From Tetracentron sinense (lineage: Eukaryota; Streptophyta; Magnoliopsida; Trochodendrales; Trochodendraceae), in NCBI GenBank assembly GCA_015143295.1, contig CM026552.1, positions 62,490,944 to 62,554,943 on the forward strand: a stretch of DNA of 64,000 bases, written 5' to 3'. The notes under the pieces are model-generated. The model was not told where the DNA came from, made no database searches, and was given only the letters and a program-made list of their open reading frames with translations. Within the stretch, counting starts at the first letter, position 1. Every line of letters starts with the position of its first letter. A program made the translations under genes and the position numbers. This document shows positions 31,161-44,000 of the stretch, one piece after another.

Positions 31161-34100
31161 ATGAGTACTCTAAGAGAAGGAGGATCCGTCTCTCGTCCAC
31201 CACTTTTTGATGGAAATAATTATGCATACTGGAAAGCTAGAATGAGAGCCTTTCTCAAATCTATAGACGAGAGAATTTGGATGTCTATACAGAATGGGTG
31301 GACTACGCCCATAAAAACTGTAGGTGATTTGACTGTCGTCAAATATTCTGATGAATGGACCAGAGAAGAGCTTGATTCAAGTGGATGGAACACTAAAGGT
31401 CTCAATGCTATCTTTACTGCAGTCACTGCTGAGGAATTCAGACGAATTTCTTCATGTGAAACAGCAAAGGAGGCTTGGGACATTCTTGAAATTACCCATG
31501 AGGGTACTACCACTGTTAAAATCTCAAAACTCCAAATGTTAACCACCAAATTTGAACATTTAAACATGGAAGACAATGACACTTTTGATGAATTCTATGC
31601 AAAACTTAGTGACATTGTCAACGCTAGTTTCAATTTAGGTGAGAAAATATCTGAGTCCAAAATAGTTAGAAAAGTCCTTAGATCTCTCCCAGAGAGATTT
31701 CAACCCAAAGTCACTGCAATCGAAGAGAGTAAAAATGTTGACTCTCTGAAGATTGAGGAATTGGTTGGATCACTCCAAACCTATGAACTCAATCTACGTC
31801 CATCCAAGAAGAATAAATCCTTAGCCTTGAAAACCATCAAGGAAACTTTGGATGAGGATGACAGTGATGGAGATATGAATGAGGAAGAAATGGCTCTTTT
31901 CGTTAAAAAATTTCAAAAATTTTTTAGAACGAAAAAGAGATTTAATCCCAAACAGGGAGGAAAAACTTTTGAGAAGTCAAAGTCTAAGCCCTGGGAAAAC
32001 AAGAAAAATTCCAAGAGTGGCAACAAGAAATCCCAAGGTGTTCAATGTTATGAATGCCATGGCTTCGGTCATATTTCACCTAACTGTCCTAACAAGAAGA
32101 AGAGTAAGGGCAAGGTGATGAATGCCTGTTGGGATGACAGTGATTCCGAGAATGAAGAATCTGACAGTTCATCTTCAAGTGAAGATACTGGAAATCATAC
32201 GGCTTTCACTGTTTCCCTTTCTGGGATACTTGAGACTACCTCTGCGGTTGATGAAAAGGATAGAAGTGATGAGAGTAGTCATACTGAGTCTAGTGATGAC
32301 TTACAGAAGAGTCAAACTGACTCTGAAAGTGATGAAGATTTGAAAACAACTTATGATAAGTTGTATGCTGAAAGTTTGAAACTGACTAAAACAAAAATCT
32401 CTTTGAGCAAAAAACTCAAACTCATTCAAAATGAAAGAGATATCTGTAAACTAGTAGCAGAAGAGAAGAGTGCACTAGTTAGTCAGTTGGAAAATGAAAA
32501 AGAAGCATTTGTTATAAAAGTTCAATGTCTTTTGGAAGAGAATGTCTCATTGAATAATGTGGTCAGAAAATTAGAAGTTGAAAGAGACACTTCCATGAAA
32601 GAAATTGAAGAGTTAAGAACTCTGCAAATGGAGCTGGAAACTTTTAAAGTCTCTCTTGTTGATAAGGTGAAATTTCTTGAAAAAGAATACCAAATTACCC
32701 TTAAAGACAAGACTGACTTGATTCAGAAGGTCTATACTCTTGAAAAAGAAGTAAGAATGTTTGGTAACACTAGCTGCCTAGATGAATTAGTTAGAAAGTA
32801 TGGATCAAATTCGAGTAGATCTGGAATAGGACATGTTGACACACCAGCCGGTCCTTTAGCTGTTGGTACAATGGCTAGTGCAGTGTTTGAGCCAATACAT
32901 TCTGAACCTAAAGAAAATTTACCTTCTACATCAAGTACTAAGGCTTATACAAATTTTGTAAAGCCTAGAAATACAGCTCCTAGAGTGAATGCTTTAAGGA
33001 ATCAAATTCCTGTTAGAAGAAATCCTCCTCCTCTACCAAGATTCATACCCACATGTCATTTTTGTGGTGTGAAAGGTCACATTCGACCAAATTGTAATGC
33101 ATTTAGGAGAGCTCCCCGAAATGGTTCATGGAACCAAAATCAATGTCAAGGGACTCTTCAAAGGCAGATTCAGGTTCTAGCTGAAAAATCTAGAATGTTG
33201 AGCGATGATGTTAATAGAATTGCTCAAATCTCTAGAACAAGAACTGGTCAATTTATTCCAAATGATTATTCAAGAGGAAATAATTTGATTTATCAAAAAA
33301 CTAGAACTGAACAAAACAGAAAAAGGTCAAGGAGGACAAAAAGGAAAAAGGTCTCTACTACACAGATTAATGATCAAAGATCTAAACAAAGTTTAAAGAC
33401 TGTGTATGTAAGAAAGGAAGACCTTAAGTGCTTTGTCATTCATACTGCCTTGAAAGCCCAAAACACAGAAATGTGGTACTTCGACAGTGGGTGTTCTCGG
33501 CATATGACAGGTAACAAGTCCTTATTTATTCAATTTGAGGACTGTCCTGATGGGACTGTTACTTTTGGTGACGGAAGCAAGTCTTTAGTCAAAGGAAAGG
33601 GTATCATCGATTCACCAGGCATACCTAAATTGAAAGATGCCTTGTTAGTTGAAGGACTGAAAGCTAATTTAATTAGCATAAGTCAACTATGTGATGATAA
33701 TCATGCTGTGCACTTTACCCAAAATAAATGCTTAGTCATTAATGGTAAAGGTAAGTGTGTTCTAGAAGGATTGAGAACCACTGACAATTGCTACGGCTTA
33801 ACTCCCAGTCCTATTCCCTCAAATGTTTGTTATAAGACTAAAATTGAGGAGGTTGATTTGTGGCACCGAAGACTAGGTCATATGAACTTCAAAGACCTAA
33901 GTAAAATCTCTAAGCAAGAGCTTGTGAGAGGTGTTCCCAAACTAGGAAAGCCTTCTACTACTGTGTGTGGGCCATGCCAAATTGGTAAACAAATTAGAAC
34001 CCCACATAAGAAGACTTCAAGTATTGCTACTTCATATCCACTGGAATTAATTCATATGGACCTTATGGGTCCTACAAGAACTGAAAGTCTAGGTGGAAAG

Positions 34101-36470
34101 CGATACATCCTAGTCATGGTTGATGATTTCTCAAGAATGTCATGGGTGGCATTTATAAGAGAGAAATCCGATGCTTTTGACAATTTCAAAAGTATTTGCC
34201 TGAAAATTCAAAATGAGAAAAGATGCCCAATCACTCGAATTCGAAGTGATCATGGAAAGGAGTTTGAAAACTCTAAGTACAACGACTTTTGTGATGAGTC
34301 AAACATGAATTTTCTGCACCTATTACTCCTCAGCAGAATGGTGTAGTAGAGAGGAAGAACAGGGTTCTCCAAGAGATGGCTAGAGTTATGCTTCATAGCA
34401 ACAATCTAGCTTCTCATTTCTGGGCTGAGGCAGTTAACACTGCTTGCTATATAGTTAATAGAGTTTTTGTAAGACCTGGAACATGGAAAACCCCATATGA
34501 GTTGTGGAATAACAAGAAACCTAGTGTCAAGTACTTTCGAGAATTCGGAAGTAAATGCTATATCCTTAAGGATAGAGAGCAACTGGGCAAATTTGAATCC
34601 CGGAGTGATGAAGGGATATTTCTTGGATATTCCAACAACAGTAGAGCTTATCGAGTGTATAACTTGAGAACCTCTACAATTATGGAGTCCATAAATGTAG
34701 TTGTGGATGACTCCGGTGTTGAAAATGTGCAACGTGAGGATGATGAAAGTGCTGAAAATGTAAATGTTGAAATTATTTCAACACCACCTATTGATAAGCA
34801 AACATCTCCATCAAAACCTACACATCCTAGGGTCATGAGTCCTCACACCCCCACTGATATAATTGGTGATGTTGAAAGTGGAGTGAGAACGAGGAAACAA
34901 ATTGAAAATGAAGTTAGCTACATTTGCTATACTTCATCTTTTGAACCCAAGAATGTAGCTGAAGCTCTTGCAGATGATAATTGGATAAATGCAATGCAAG
35001 AAGAGTTACTTCAGTTTACTAGGAATGATGTTTGGTATTTAGTACCTAGGCCTAACAATACAAATGTGATAGGTACCAAATGGATTTTCAAGAACAAATC
35101 TGATGAAAAAGGTACTATCATAAGAAATAAGGCTAGGTTAGTTGCACAAGGATACACCCAAATTGAAGGTATTGACTTCGATGAAACTTTTGCTCCTGTA
35201 GCCAGGCTAGAATCAATAAGAATTCTTCTAGCTGTGGCTTGCCATATGAAATTCAAACTTTTTCAAATGGATGTTAAGAGTGCCTTTCTGAATGGCATTC
35301 TACATGAGGAAGTCTATGTGGAACAACCAAAAGGGTTTGAAGATCCACATCACCTTGATCAAGTATATCGGACTAAAAAGGGCCCTCTATGGTTTAAAGC
35401 AAGCTCCAAGAGCTTGGTATGAGAGGCTGACTACTTATCTCTTGGAAAACGGATTTTCGAGAGGGGGAGTAGACAGAACCCTTTTCATAAAGAATGTAAA
35501 AGGTGATATTGTCATCGCCCAGATATATGTTGATGACATAGTATTTGGTTCCACATTAGACTTACATGCTCATTCATTTGCTGAACAAATGAAAAATGAA
35601 TTTGAAATGAGCATGGTTGGTGAGCTAAGTTTCTTCCTTGGTCTTCAGATCAAGCAATTGGATTCTGGGATCTCAGTATCTCAAATCAAATATGCAAAAA
35701 ATCTAGTGAAGAAATTTGGAATGAGTTCTGCTAAGCATGCTAGGACTCCTATGAGTACTACTATAAAGCTTAGTAAAGATACTTCAGGGAAGGATGTCGA
35801 TCAGACTAATTATAGAAGCATGATTGGTAGTTTGCTCTACCTAACTGCTACTAGACCCGACATAGCCTTTAGTGTTGGAGCATGTGCCCGTTATCAAGCA
35901 AATCCCAAAGAGTCTCACTTAGTTGCTGTCAAGCGTATCATTCGCTATGTGAGTGGAACTATGTCCTTAGGCCTCTGGTATTCTTTCGATACCAATGTCA
36001 TTGTCGTGGGGTATTCCGATGCTGATTGGGCTGGAAATACTGATGATAGGAAGAGCACCTCCGGCGGGTGTTTCTATATTGGAAACTGCTTAGTTGCTTG
36101 GCTTAGCAAAAAGCAGAATTCCATTTCCTTGTCTACAGCCGAGGCTGAGTATATAGCAGCTGGTAGTTGTTGCACCCAACTTCTGTGGATGAAACAGATG
36201 TTGAAGGATTATGGGATTGATCAAAGCACTATGATTGTGTATTGTGATAACACAAGTGCAATCAATATCTCCAAAAATCCTGTACAACACTCTCGCACAA
36301 AGCATATAGACATTAGGCATCACTTCATCCGTGATCTTGTTGAGCAAAAAGTTGTGTCTATTGAGTATGTCCAAACAGAGAATCAATATGCGGACATTCT
36401 CACAAAACCTTTAGATTCCCTTAGGTTTGAACTCCTTAGGAAATCCATCGGTTTGTGTGGAGTTGAGTAA
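31161..36470 (+). pseudogene. SIRE-type gag-pol, copy 1 (two frameshifts)
   Basis: ATG at 31161 (MSTLREGGSVSRPPLFDG). Gag with a UBN2-type domain (residues about 1-230), zinc knuckle CYECHGFGHISPNC (residue about 296), acidic/serine stretch, coiled coil (about 380-540), and second knuckle CHFCGVKGHIRPNC (about 632). Protease active site [11 protein letters not shown] (about 775), integrase zinc region [11 protein letters not shown] and CGPCQIGK, and core [29 protein letters not shown] has [12 protein letters not shown] and YVDDIVFGS; RNase H has VGYSDADWAG and LSTAEAEYIAA. A 7-bp deletion at 34300/34301 breaks integrase, and a 1-bp insertion near 35372 breaks RT; both lesions are absent from copy 2. 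Stop at 36468-36470. Confidence 0.95.
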
Positions 36471-37633
36471 TGGTGTACTTGTTTCATAGCCTATGTGTTC
36501 TTCATGTTCTATTTATGTCATAGAGCTATATTTTTTTATGTAATAAAAATCCAAAAACATTCAAAAATTGAAAAATATTGCAAAAAATAATGTGTTTGTA
36601 TGACCTTATTTTTCCTATCTTTTTGCTTAATGTTATTTCCTTGAAATCATATTTAACCATATAATCCAAGGATAAATATTTCATAGGATTGAATAATATA
36701 GGATAGATCAATTGTTGGTTCGATCTTGTGATTGAATTTGGTCATGCTAATTAAACTCAGTTAGAGTTGAGCATACAATGATGTTCTAATTTGCACATGC
36801 ACTCTGACTGATTCTTTAAATGGTTTTAGTTCCTATTTAAAGGTTCTGATATTATACCATATGGTTCCCTAGATTAATCAAATCTAGAATAACCAATGTC
36901 ATAAAAAATTCCATAAGGTGAGCCCCCTTGATATAAAAATTATTGACATGGAAAGGACTACCTGTGAGTTTGTGTGATAGCTACTAGTGAATGCAAACAG
37001 TGAGTAATGGCTACCTAGACAAACAGTAGGTATCTATATGGATTGCTAGTGTGAAAGCCCCTACTGTCATTAGAAAGAGCTACCTTCTCACTTGAGTGAA
37101 AGTCACCAGTGTACAAAAAACTATATATGTGTACTCCAAAAAGAATTTTCAGAATGAGTACAATTTGACTGAAAAAGAAATGAAATAAATTTGTTAGTCA
37201 AATTTGGGGTAAAAAATTGCTCATCAGATAAATATGGATGATTATTGGTTTTAAATCTAGTTTTTGAAAATTTTAGAGTCCCATTTGACATATAATGTCA
37301 AAATCAAGATTAAGAAAAGAAACCAATTCAAAGAGTCAAGTAATGAATTTTGATTTCATACTCACATTACTTCTAATTGTATCTTGACTCTGATTATGAA
37401 TTTGATGCAAATACCATATTTAATCACCGGTGAAAATCAATTAATGTTTACATAATCCTTGTTTATGTCTATACTTGATATATCAATTCTTGGGTGATTA
37501 TTATTTATGATTTTTATGAAATCACATGTTGCATATTTTTTTTGGTCAGTTGGTCATTTTGAGGTGAAAATGAATTTTCAATGTTCCATTGGTTGAGGGG
37601 GAGAAAAGGTTTTAATTGTAAAATTTTTAAACC
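36471..37633 (+). other. Spacer between pol and ORF3, SIRE copy 1
   Basis: 1.2 kb of AT-rich sequence without a coding frame, over 98% alike in the second copy at 46356-47526. It includes a polypurine-like GAGGGGGAGAAAAGG near 37597, a feature also seen near 39386 and before the LTR. No RNA gene is recognised. Confidence 0.6.
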
Positions 37634-37691
37634 ACCGATCGCTCGGTGCTAAAGACCGATCGATCGGTCTTTCGTGAACAGTGTTATAAAA
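37634..37691 (+). promoter_or_regulatory. Internal palindrome-TATA module upstream of ORF3, copy 1
   Basis: ACCGATCGCTCGGT at 37634-37647, six bases and a G, then ACCGATCGATCGGT at 37655-37668, and TATAAAA at 37685-37691. The same two sites in the same order, five bases and a G apart, open the LTR palindrome cluster (30175 and 30195). ORF3 starts 200 bp downstream. A good splice donor consensus (AAAAGGTAAG) lies near 37815. This is likely an internal promoter for an ORF3 transcript (inference). Confidence 0.6.
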
Positions 37692-37890
37692 CCCTCATTT
37701 CTATTTTTTTTGTTCACTTGTTCTCCGACCTCCAGAGCGATCCCTCGGTTCCTTCTCCTACAAATCCTTCATACGGTCATTCCTTTCTATTCTAAAGGTT
37801 TCCCAAGCATCTAAAAGGTAAGATTTGTGGATTTTCTTCGATTTAGATTGATTTTCTCGTCTAGGGCATTGTTTTCTTGCATTTTATTCC

Positions 37891-39180
37891 ATGGCTTTCG
37901 TTTTGTCGTTAATCCTTCTTGCCTATCTCATGTCTGGCGTTCCCAAACGTCGGAGGTTGGTCCTCAACAACCAAGAGGATCCTCCTCAAGATGAGGAAAA
38001 CCCAGAGCCATCTACTTTCACTCCAATAGGGCATGGTATTTCCATTGGGGACAGACCAATTCGTAGAATCATTGATTCTACTGCTGAGAATCGCCAAAAG
38101 GCTTTGGCTGATAAAACTGGTAAAAACAAGGGTAAAGCCTCATCTTCCCATGCCAGTCTATCATCTTCTTTCATTAATCCTTCGGCTGCTCAACTTTACC
38201 GTGAATATTTTAGCAAGAAGGCTATCATGGTTGAGCGTGGAATTCAAATTTCAGACTTTGATGATTATTATCTTCCTAAACTCATTACCGATCGTAAATG
38301 GGAAGGTATTCTCCATCTATCATGTCCAGCTCCTATTCAGTTGGTTCAGGAATTTTATTCCAATTTTTCTGATATCAACTTGAAAACTTGGTCTTTCAAA
38401 ACTAAAGCTTTAGAAAAATCTGTGGTAATAAATCCTGATTTAATTGCTGCTATTCTTGGTTGTCCTCGAGTTCCAAATGCTTATTATCCTTATAGATATA
38501 AGACTGATGAGGATAAAGAAACCATGGAACAAGTTGTTACCTTTCTAAGTGGCACTCCTTCATTTTGGGTTGGTTCTCTCATTGAAGTGTCTAAACTCAC
38601 TAGGGATGCAAGACTTGTAAACCTAGTCATGAGTGCCAATATCCACCCAAAGGTTCATACTGCAGACCTTAGGGAAGAAAGAGCTCGATTTCTATTCAGT
38701 CTTCTTCGTGGGGATGATATTGATCTTGGAGCACATTTTATCGATTTGATGATCCAAGCTCATCGATCTGACACTGTAGTTGGAGCCCTTCCCTTTGGAT
38801 CTCTTATCACTAAACTTCTTGGTTTACAAGGGGTATTTGCACCTCCTGGTGCTCCTACTCGAGTACCTAAGGGTCCAATCAATAAAAAGACCCTATCTCA
38901 GAGTTTCTCACATGCCTCAGTTCGAGATACAGAGGAGGGAGCAGAAGTTGGTGTTGGGTCATCTCGTCCTCCACCGACCACTATGGATGATCTTGGGAGG
39001 ATGATGAGAGAGATGCAGATGGATCTCCGGACTCATATTTCATCATACGAGGAGTTTACTACAGAGGTTCGTGGTAGACTTGGATCTCTCGATGCAGCCG
39101 TGCTAGGAGTACAGAGAGATGTTCGAGATTTTCGAGCTTACTATGAGTCACAGCTCACTTCTGATGATGAGCAGGAGTGA
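37891..39180 (+). CDS. ORF3, copy 1: extra retrotransposon protein of 429 aa
   Basis: Intact frame starting MAFVLSLILLAYLMSG, a short hydrophobic N-terminus, then KRRRL and a Lys/Ser-rich region. The core (about residues 100-310: KAIMVERGIQISDFDDYYLP, FYSNFSDIN, VVINPDLIAAILGCP, GALPFGSLITKLLGLQGV) resembles the domain Pfam calls putative plant transposon protein (PF20167, from memory). The C-terminus (about 365-429) looks like an amphipathic helix or coiled coil ending in acidic residues. It occupies the env-like position of SIRE elements, between pol and the 3' LTR, but shows no clear envelope features beyond the hydrophobic start. Function unknown. It could also start at the internal Met of MSGVPKRRR if the hydrophobic segment is not used. 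Confidence 0.85.
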   Translation: MAFVLSLILLAYLMSGVPKRRRLVLNNQEDPPQDEENPEPSTFTPIGHGISIGDRPIRRIIDSTAENRQKALADKTGKNKGKASSSHASLSSSFINPSAAQLYREYFSKKAIMVERGIQISDFDDYYLPKLITDRKWEGILHLSCPAPIQLVQEFYSNFSDINLKTWSFKTKALEKSVVINPDLIAAILGCPRVPNAYYPYRYKTDEDKETMEQVVTFLSGTPSFWVGSLIEVSKLTRDARLVNLVMSANIHPKVHTADLREERARFLFSLLRGDDIDLGAHFIDLMIQAHRSDTVVGALPFGSLITKLLGLQGVFAPPGAPTRVPKGPINKKTLSQSFSHASVRDTEEGAEVGVGSSRPPPTTMDDLGRMMREMQMDLRTHISSYEEFTTEVRGRLGSLDAAVLGVQRDVRDFRAYYESQLTSDDEQE

Positions 39181-39746
39181 TAGTTCATGATAGGATTTTA
39201 TCTTAGTCGAGTGACAGTTTTTATTTGACATTTTGATGTATTTTGTCTTGGTTGTACTTAGTACAAACCTACTTGGATATTATTGACTTGTTATGGATGT
39301 ATACATTTGAATGGTTTATGCTCATCTCCTTTCAATGGTTTATGCTTTCCTTTTCTAATCCACCTTTGGCATTTCGAGCCAAAAAGGGGGAGAATGTGTT
39401 AATGGTAGTATAGATGTTATGGATGAAATTTTGGAATACTAACCTGTTATGGATTGTGGAATTGTGAATGGTTGTGAATGGTTATACATATGTTCATTCT
39501 TATCTACATATGTTTCATATTCTTATCCTATATTTTATTTCCCATGCTTCACAGGTTTTTGATTTAGCATGTGCAGGCAAACAGGTTCTAAGTTTGGTAA
39601 ATCATGACAAGTTAACATGTCAAAAGTCATGTAATTATTTTTGAGTCATGTAAAGGTCAATTTTCCATTTTTGAATCAATTGGGAAAATTTGAACCTAGT
39701 ATATGAATTAGTCTTGTTTTGTCCCGGAATTGCCAAAGGGGGAGAT
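39181..39746 (+). other. 3' untranslated region and polypurine tract, SIRE copy 1
   Basis: Contains TTTGGCATTTCGAGCCAAAA with an AAAGGGGGAGA run near 39385, then the main polypurine tract CCAAAGGGGGAGAT just before the LTR at 39747. No coding sequence. Confidence 0.7.
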
Positions 39747-40974
39747 TGTAAATCCCTAAATAGGTGTTGGCAAATTCCGTGATCATTAGATAGGTCAGTT
39801 GAGTCGAGTCGTCGAGTCATGTTTAACTTGTCAGAAGAGAAGAGCTAAAGCTTAAAGAAGATTGAAGAAAGTGAAGGAAAAAGCTTCTACTCCGGATCTA
39901 GACAGGTAATGGACTTAGAGACCCTACCTAGGTTGGATTTGACTTAGATAACCCTAAAAATACCTAGGAGGATAGTTTTAAGCCTACCAAAGATATTTGA
40001 TCTTAGTTGAATCAAATAAAAATAAAATGAAAATGGTTTTGGCAAAAATTCTGTCTCAACCGATCGCTCGGTATTGCGACCGATCGATCGGTGGCCTACC
40101 GAGCGATCGGTGGCTATCGACTGGACCAAATTTTTGTATGGGGAAATTTTCCAGAGAGATGATTTATGACCGAGCGATCGGTCATTAGAACCGATCGATC
40201 CGTTTTGAACCGAGCGATCGGTAGTGAGCACCGATCGATCGGTCCCCGTAAAAAGAATTTTTCTTTTTCTGGATTCTTTTTTTAACCCTATATAAACAAC
40301 TTTTGAGAGACCTAATTCGTGTCTTTGATATTTTTGAAAGAGTAGAGGTCTGAGAAACTCTTCTAGGGTTTTTCTTATTGCTTTTATTAGATCTTTGTTG
40401 ATCCCTCCTCTTTCTAAGATCCTAGAGAATGCAAGTATAGATCTAAATCTTTGATCTTGCATTGTGTGATCTCAGATCTGTATGAGATCCCTCTAGGGTT
40501 TGAAAATTTACTAAATTGATTCACAACCCTACACCTTGTGTGTGTCCGGTGTTTGATCCGGAGCCTTCGTGGAAGGAGATCGATCGTGTGTGATCGTGGA
40601 TTTGAAGTAGCTTGAAAAGATTTGGTCGGTGTGGAACCGAAGCTGCTAAGGCGGAGATCGAACCTGCTGGTTCGTGGAAATCAAGAGTAAGAGTCTATAC
40701 CTAGGAACGTCGTTTCTGTTTTGGTAAGGTCTTGTCTTGTACTTGATATCTTTTATAGTGAAGTTTATTGCTGGACAAGGTCCCGTGGTTTTTTTCCCGT
40801 TAGGGTTTTCCACGTAAAAATCTTCTGTGTTTGATTTGTGTGGATTGTCTGATTGAATTAATCATTGATTACTAAACATATTAATTGAAAAATTAAAATT
40901 GGTTAGAAATTATTAGATAGACCTATTCACCCCCCCCTCTAGGTCTTAGAGATCATTGATCTGGATAAATTTCA
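39747..40974 (+). repeat. SIRE-type LTR copy 2 (middle LTR)
   Basis: 1228 bp. It carries about a dozen substitutions or indels not seen in copies 1 and 3 (for example GACTTAGATAAC, ATTGCGACCG, AAGTAGCTTG, GATTACTAAAC), while copies 1 and 3 share the alternative state at each. No target duplication surrounds it. Confidence 0.95.
40059..40296 (+). promoter_or_regulatory. Palindromes plus TATA box, SIRE LTR 2
   Basis: Same seven-site cluster as in LTR 1; TATATAAA at 40289-40296. Confidence 0.7.
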
Positions 40975-40976
40975 AT

Positions 40977-40988
40977 TGGTATCAGAGC
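40977..40988 (+). other. Primer binding site (tRNA-iMet), SIRE copy 2
   Basis: TGGTATCAGAGC, two bases after the end of LTR 2. Confidence 0.95.
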
Positions 40989-41041
40989 TTGTTCACTGAT
41001 AAGGCTAATCCCTTAAGTGTGATCCTGTATTATCCGTGATC

Positions 41042-44000
41042 ATGAGTACTCTAAGAGAAGGAGGATCCGTCTCTCGTCCACCACTTTTTGATGGAAATAA
41101 TTATGCATACTGGAAAGCTAGAATGAGAGCCTTTCTCAAATCTATAGACGAGAGAATTTGGATGTCTATACAGAATGGGTGGACTACGCCCATAAAAACT
41201 GTAGGTGATTTGACTGTCGTCAAATATTCTGATGAATGGACCAGAGAAGAGCTTGATTCAAGTGGATGGAACACTAAAGGTCTCAATGCTATCTTTACTG
41301 CAGTCACTGCTGAGGAATTCAGACGAATTTCTTCATGTGAAACAGCAAAGGAGGCTTGGGACATTCTTGAAATTACCCATGAGGGTACTACCACTGTTAA
41401 AATCTCAAAACTCCAAATGTTAACCACCAAATTTGAACATTTAAACATGGAAGACAATGACACTTTTGATGAATTCTATGCAAAACTTAGTGACATTGTC
41501 AACGCTAGTTTCAATTTAGGTGAGAAAATATCTGAGTCCAAAATAGTTAGAAAAGTCCTTAGATCTCTCCCAGAGAGATTTCAACCCAAAGTCACTGCAA
41601 TCGAAGAGAGTAAAAATGTTGACTCTCTGAAGATTGAGGAATTGGTTGGATCACTCCAAACCTATGAACTCAATCTACGTCCATCCAAGAAGAATAAATC
41701 TTTAGCCTTGAAAACCATCAAGGAAACTTTGGATGAGGATGACAGTGATGGAGAAATGAATGAGGAAGAAATGGCTCTTTTCGTTAAAAAATTTCGAAAA
41801 TTTTTTAGAACGAAAAAGAGATTTAATCCCAAACAGGGAGGAAAATCTTTTGAGAAGTCAAAGTCTAAGCCCTGGGAAAACAAGAAAAATTCCAAGAGTG
41901 GCGACAAGAAATCCCAAGGTGTTCAATGTTATGAATGCCATGGCTTCGGTCATATTTCACCTAACTGTCCTAACAAGAAGAAGAGTAAGGGCAAGGTGAT
42001 GAATGCCTGTTGGGATGACAGTGATTCCGAGAATGAAGAATCGGACAGTTCCTCTTCAAGTGAAGATACTGGAAATCATACGGCTTTCACTGTTTCCCTT
42101 TCTGGGATTCTTGAGACTACCTCTGCGGTTGATGAAAAGGATAGAAGTGATGAGAGTATTCATACTGAGTCTAGTGATGACTTACAGAAGAGTCAAACTG
42201 ACTCTGAAAGTGATGAAGATTTGAAAACAACTTATGATAAGTTGTATGCTGAAAGTTTGAAACTGACTAAAACAAAAATCTCTTTGAGCAAAAAACTCAA
42301 ACTCATTCAAAATGAAAGAGATATCTGTAAACTAGTAGCAGAAGAGAAGAGTGCACTAGTTAGTCAGTTGGAAAATGAAAAAGAAGCATTTGTTATAAAA
42401 GTTCAATGTCTTTTGGAAGAGAATGTCTCATTGACTAATGTGGTCAGAAAATTAGAAGTTGAAAGAGACACTTCCATGAAAGAAATTGAAGAGTTAAGAA
42501 CTCTGCAAATGGAGCTGGAAACTTTTAAAGTCTCTCTTGTTGATAAGGTGAAATTTCTTGAAAAAGAACACCAAATTACCCTTAAAGACAAGACTGACTT
42601 GATTCAGAAGGTCTATACTCTTGAAAAAGAAGTAAGAATGTTTGGTAACACTAGCTGCCTAGATGAATTAGTTAGAAAGTATGGATCAAATTCTAGTAGA
42701 TCTGGGATAGGACATGTTGACACACCAGCTGGTCCTTTAGCTGTTGGTACAATGGCTAGTGCAGTGTTTGAGCCAATACATTCTGAACCTAAAGAAAATT
42801 TACCTTCTACATCAAGTACTAAGGCTTATACAAATTTTGTAAAGCCTAGAAATACAGCTCCTAGAGTGAATGCTTTAAGGAATCAAATTCCAGTTAGAAG
42901 AAATCTCCTCCTCTACCAAGATTCATACCCACATGTCATTTTTGTGGTGTGAGAGGTCACATTCGACCAAATTGTAATGCATTTAGGAGAGCTCCCCGAA
43001 ATGGTTCATGGAACCAAAATCAAAGTCAAGGGACTCTTCAAAGGCAGATTCAGGTTCTAGCTGAAAAATCTAGAATGTTGAGCGATGATGTTAATAGAAT
43101 TGCTCAAATCTCTAGAACAAGAACTGGTCAATTTATTCCAAATGATTATTCAAGAGGAAATAATTTGATTTATCAAAAAACTAGAACTGAACAAAACAGA
43201 AAAAGGTCAAGGAGGACAAAAAGGAAAAAGGTCTCTACTACACAGATTAATGATCAAAGATCTAAACAAAGTTTAAAGACTGTGTATGTAAGAAAGGAAG
43301 ACCTTAAGTGCTTTGTCATTCATACTGCCTTGAAAGCCCAAAACACAGAAATGTGGTACTTCGACAGTGGGTGTTCTCGGCATATGACAGGTAACAAGTC
43401 CTTATTTATTCAATTTGAGGACTGTCCTGATGGGACTGTTACTTTTGGTGACGGAAGCAAGTCTTTAGTCAAAGGAAAGGGTATCATCGATTCACCAGGC
43501 ATACCTAAATTGAAAGATGCCTTGTTTGTTGAAGGACTGAAAGCTAATTTAATTAGCATAAGTCAACTATGTGATGATAATCATGCTGTGCACTTTACCC
43601 AAAATAAATGCTTAGTCATTAATGGTAAAGGTAAGTGTGTTCTAGAAGGATTGAGAACCACTGACAATTGCTACGGCTTAACTCCCAGTCCTATTCCCTC
43701 AAATGTCTGTTATAAGACTAAAATTGAGGAGGTTGATTTGTGGCACCGAAGACTAGGTCACATGAACTTCAAAGACCTATGTAAAATCTCTAAGCAAGAG
43801 CTTGTGAGAGGTGTTCCCAAACTAGGAAAGCCTTCTACTGCTGTGTGTGGGCCATGCCAAATTGGTAAACAAATTAGAACCCCACATAAGAAGACTTCAA
43901 GTATTGCTACTTCATATCCACTGGAATTAATTCATATGGACCTTATGGGTCCTACAAGAACTGAAAGTCTAGGTGGAAAGCGATACATCCTAGTCATGGT

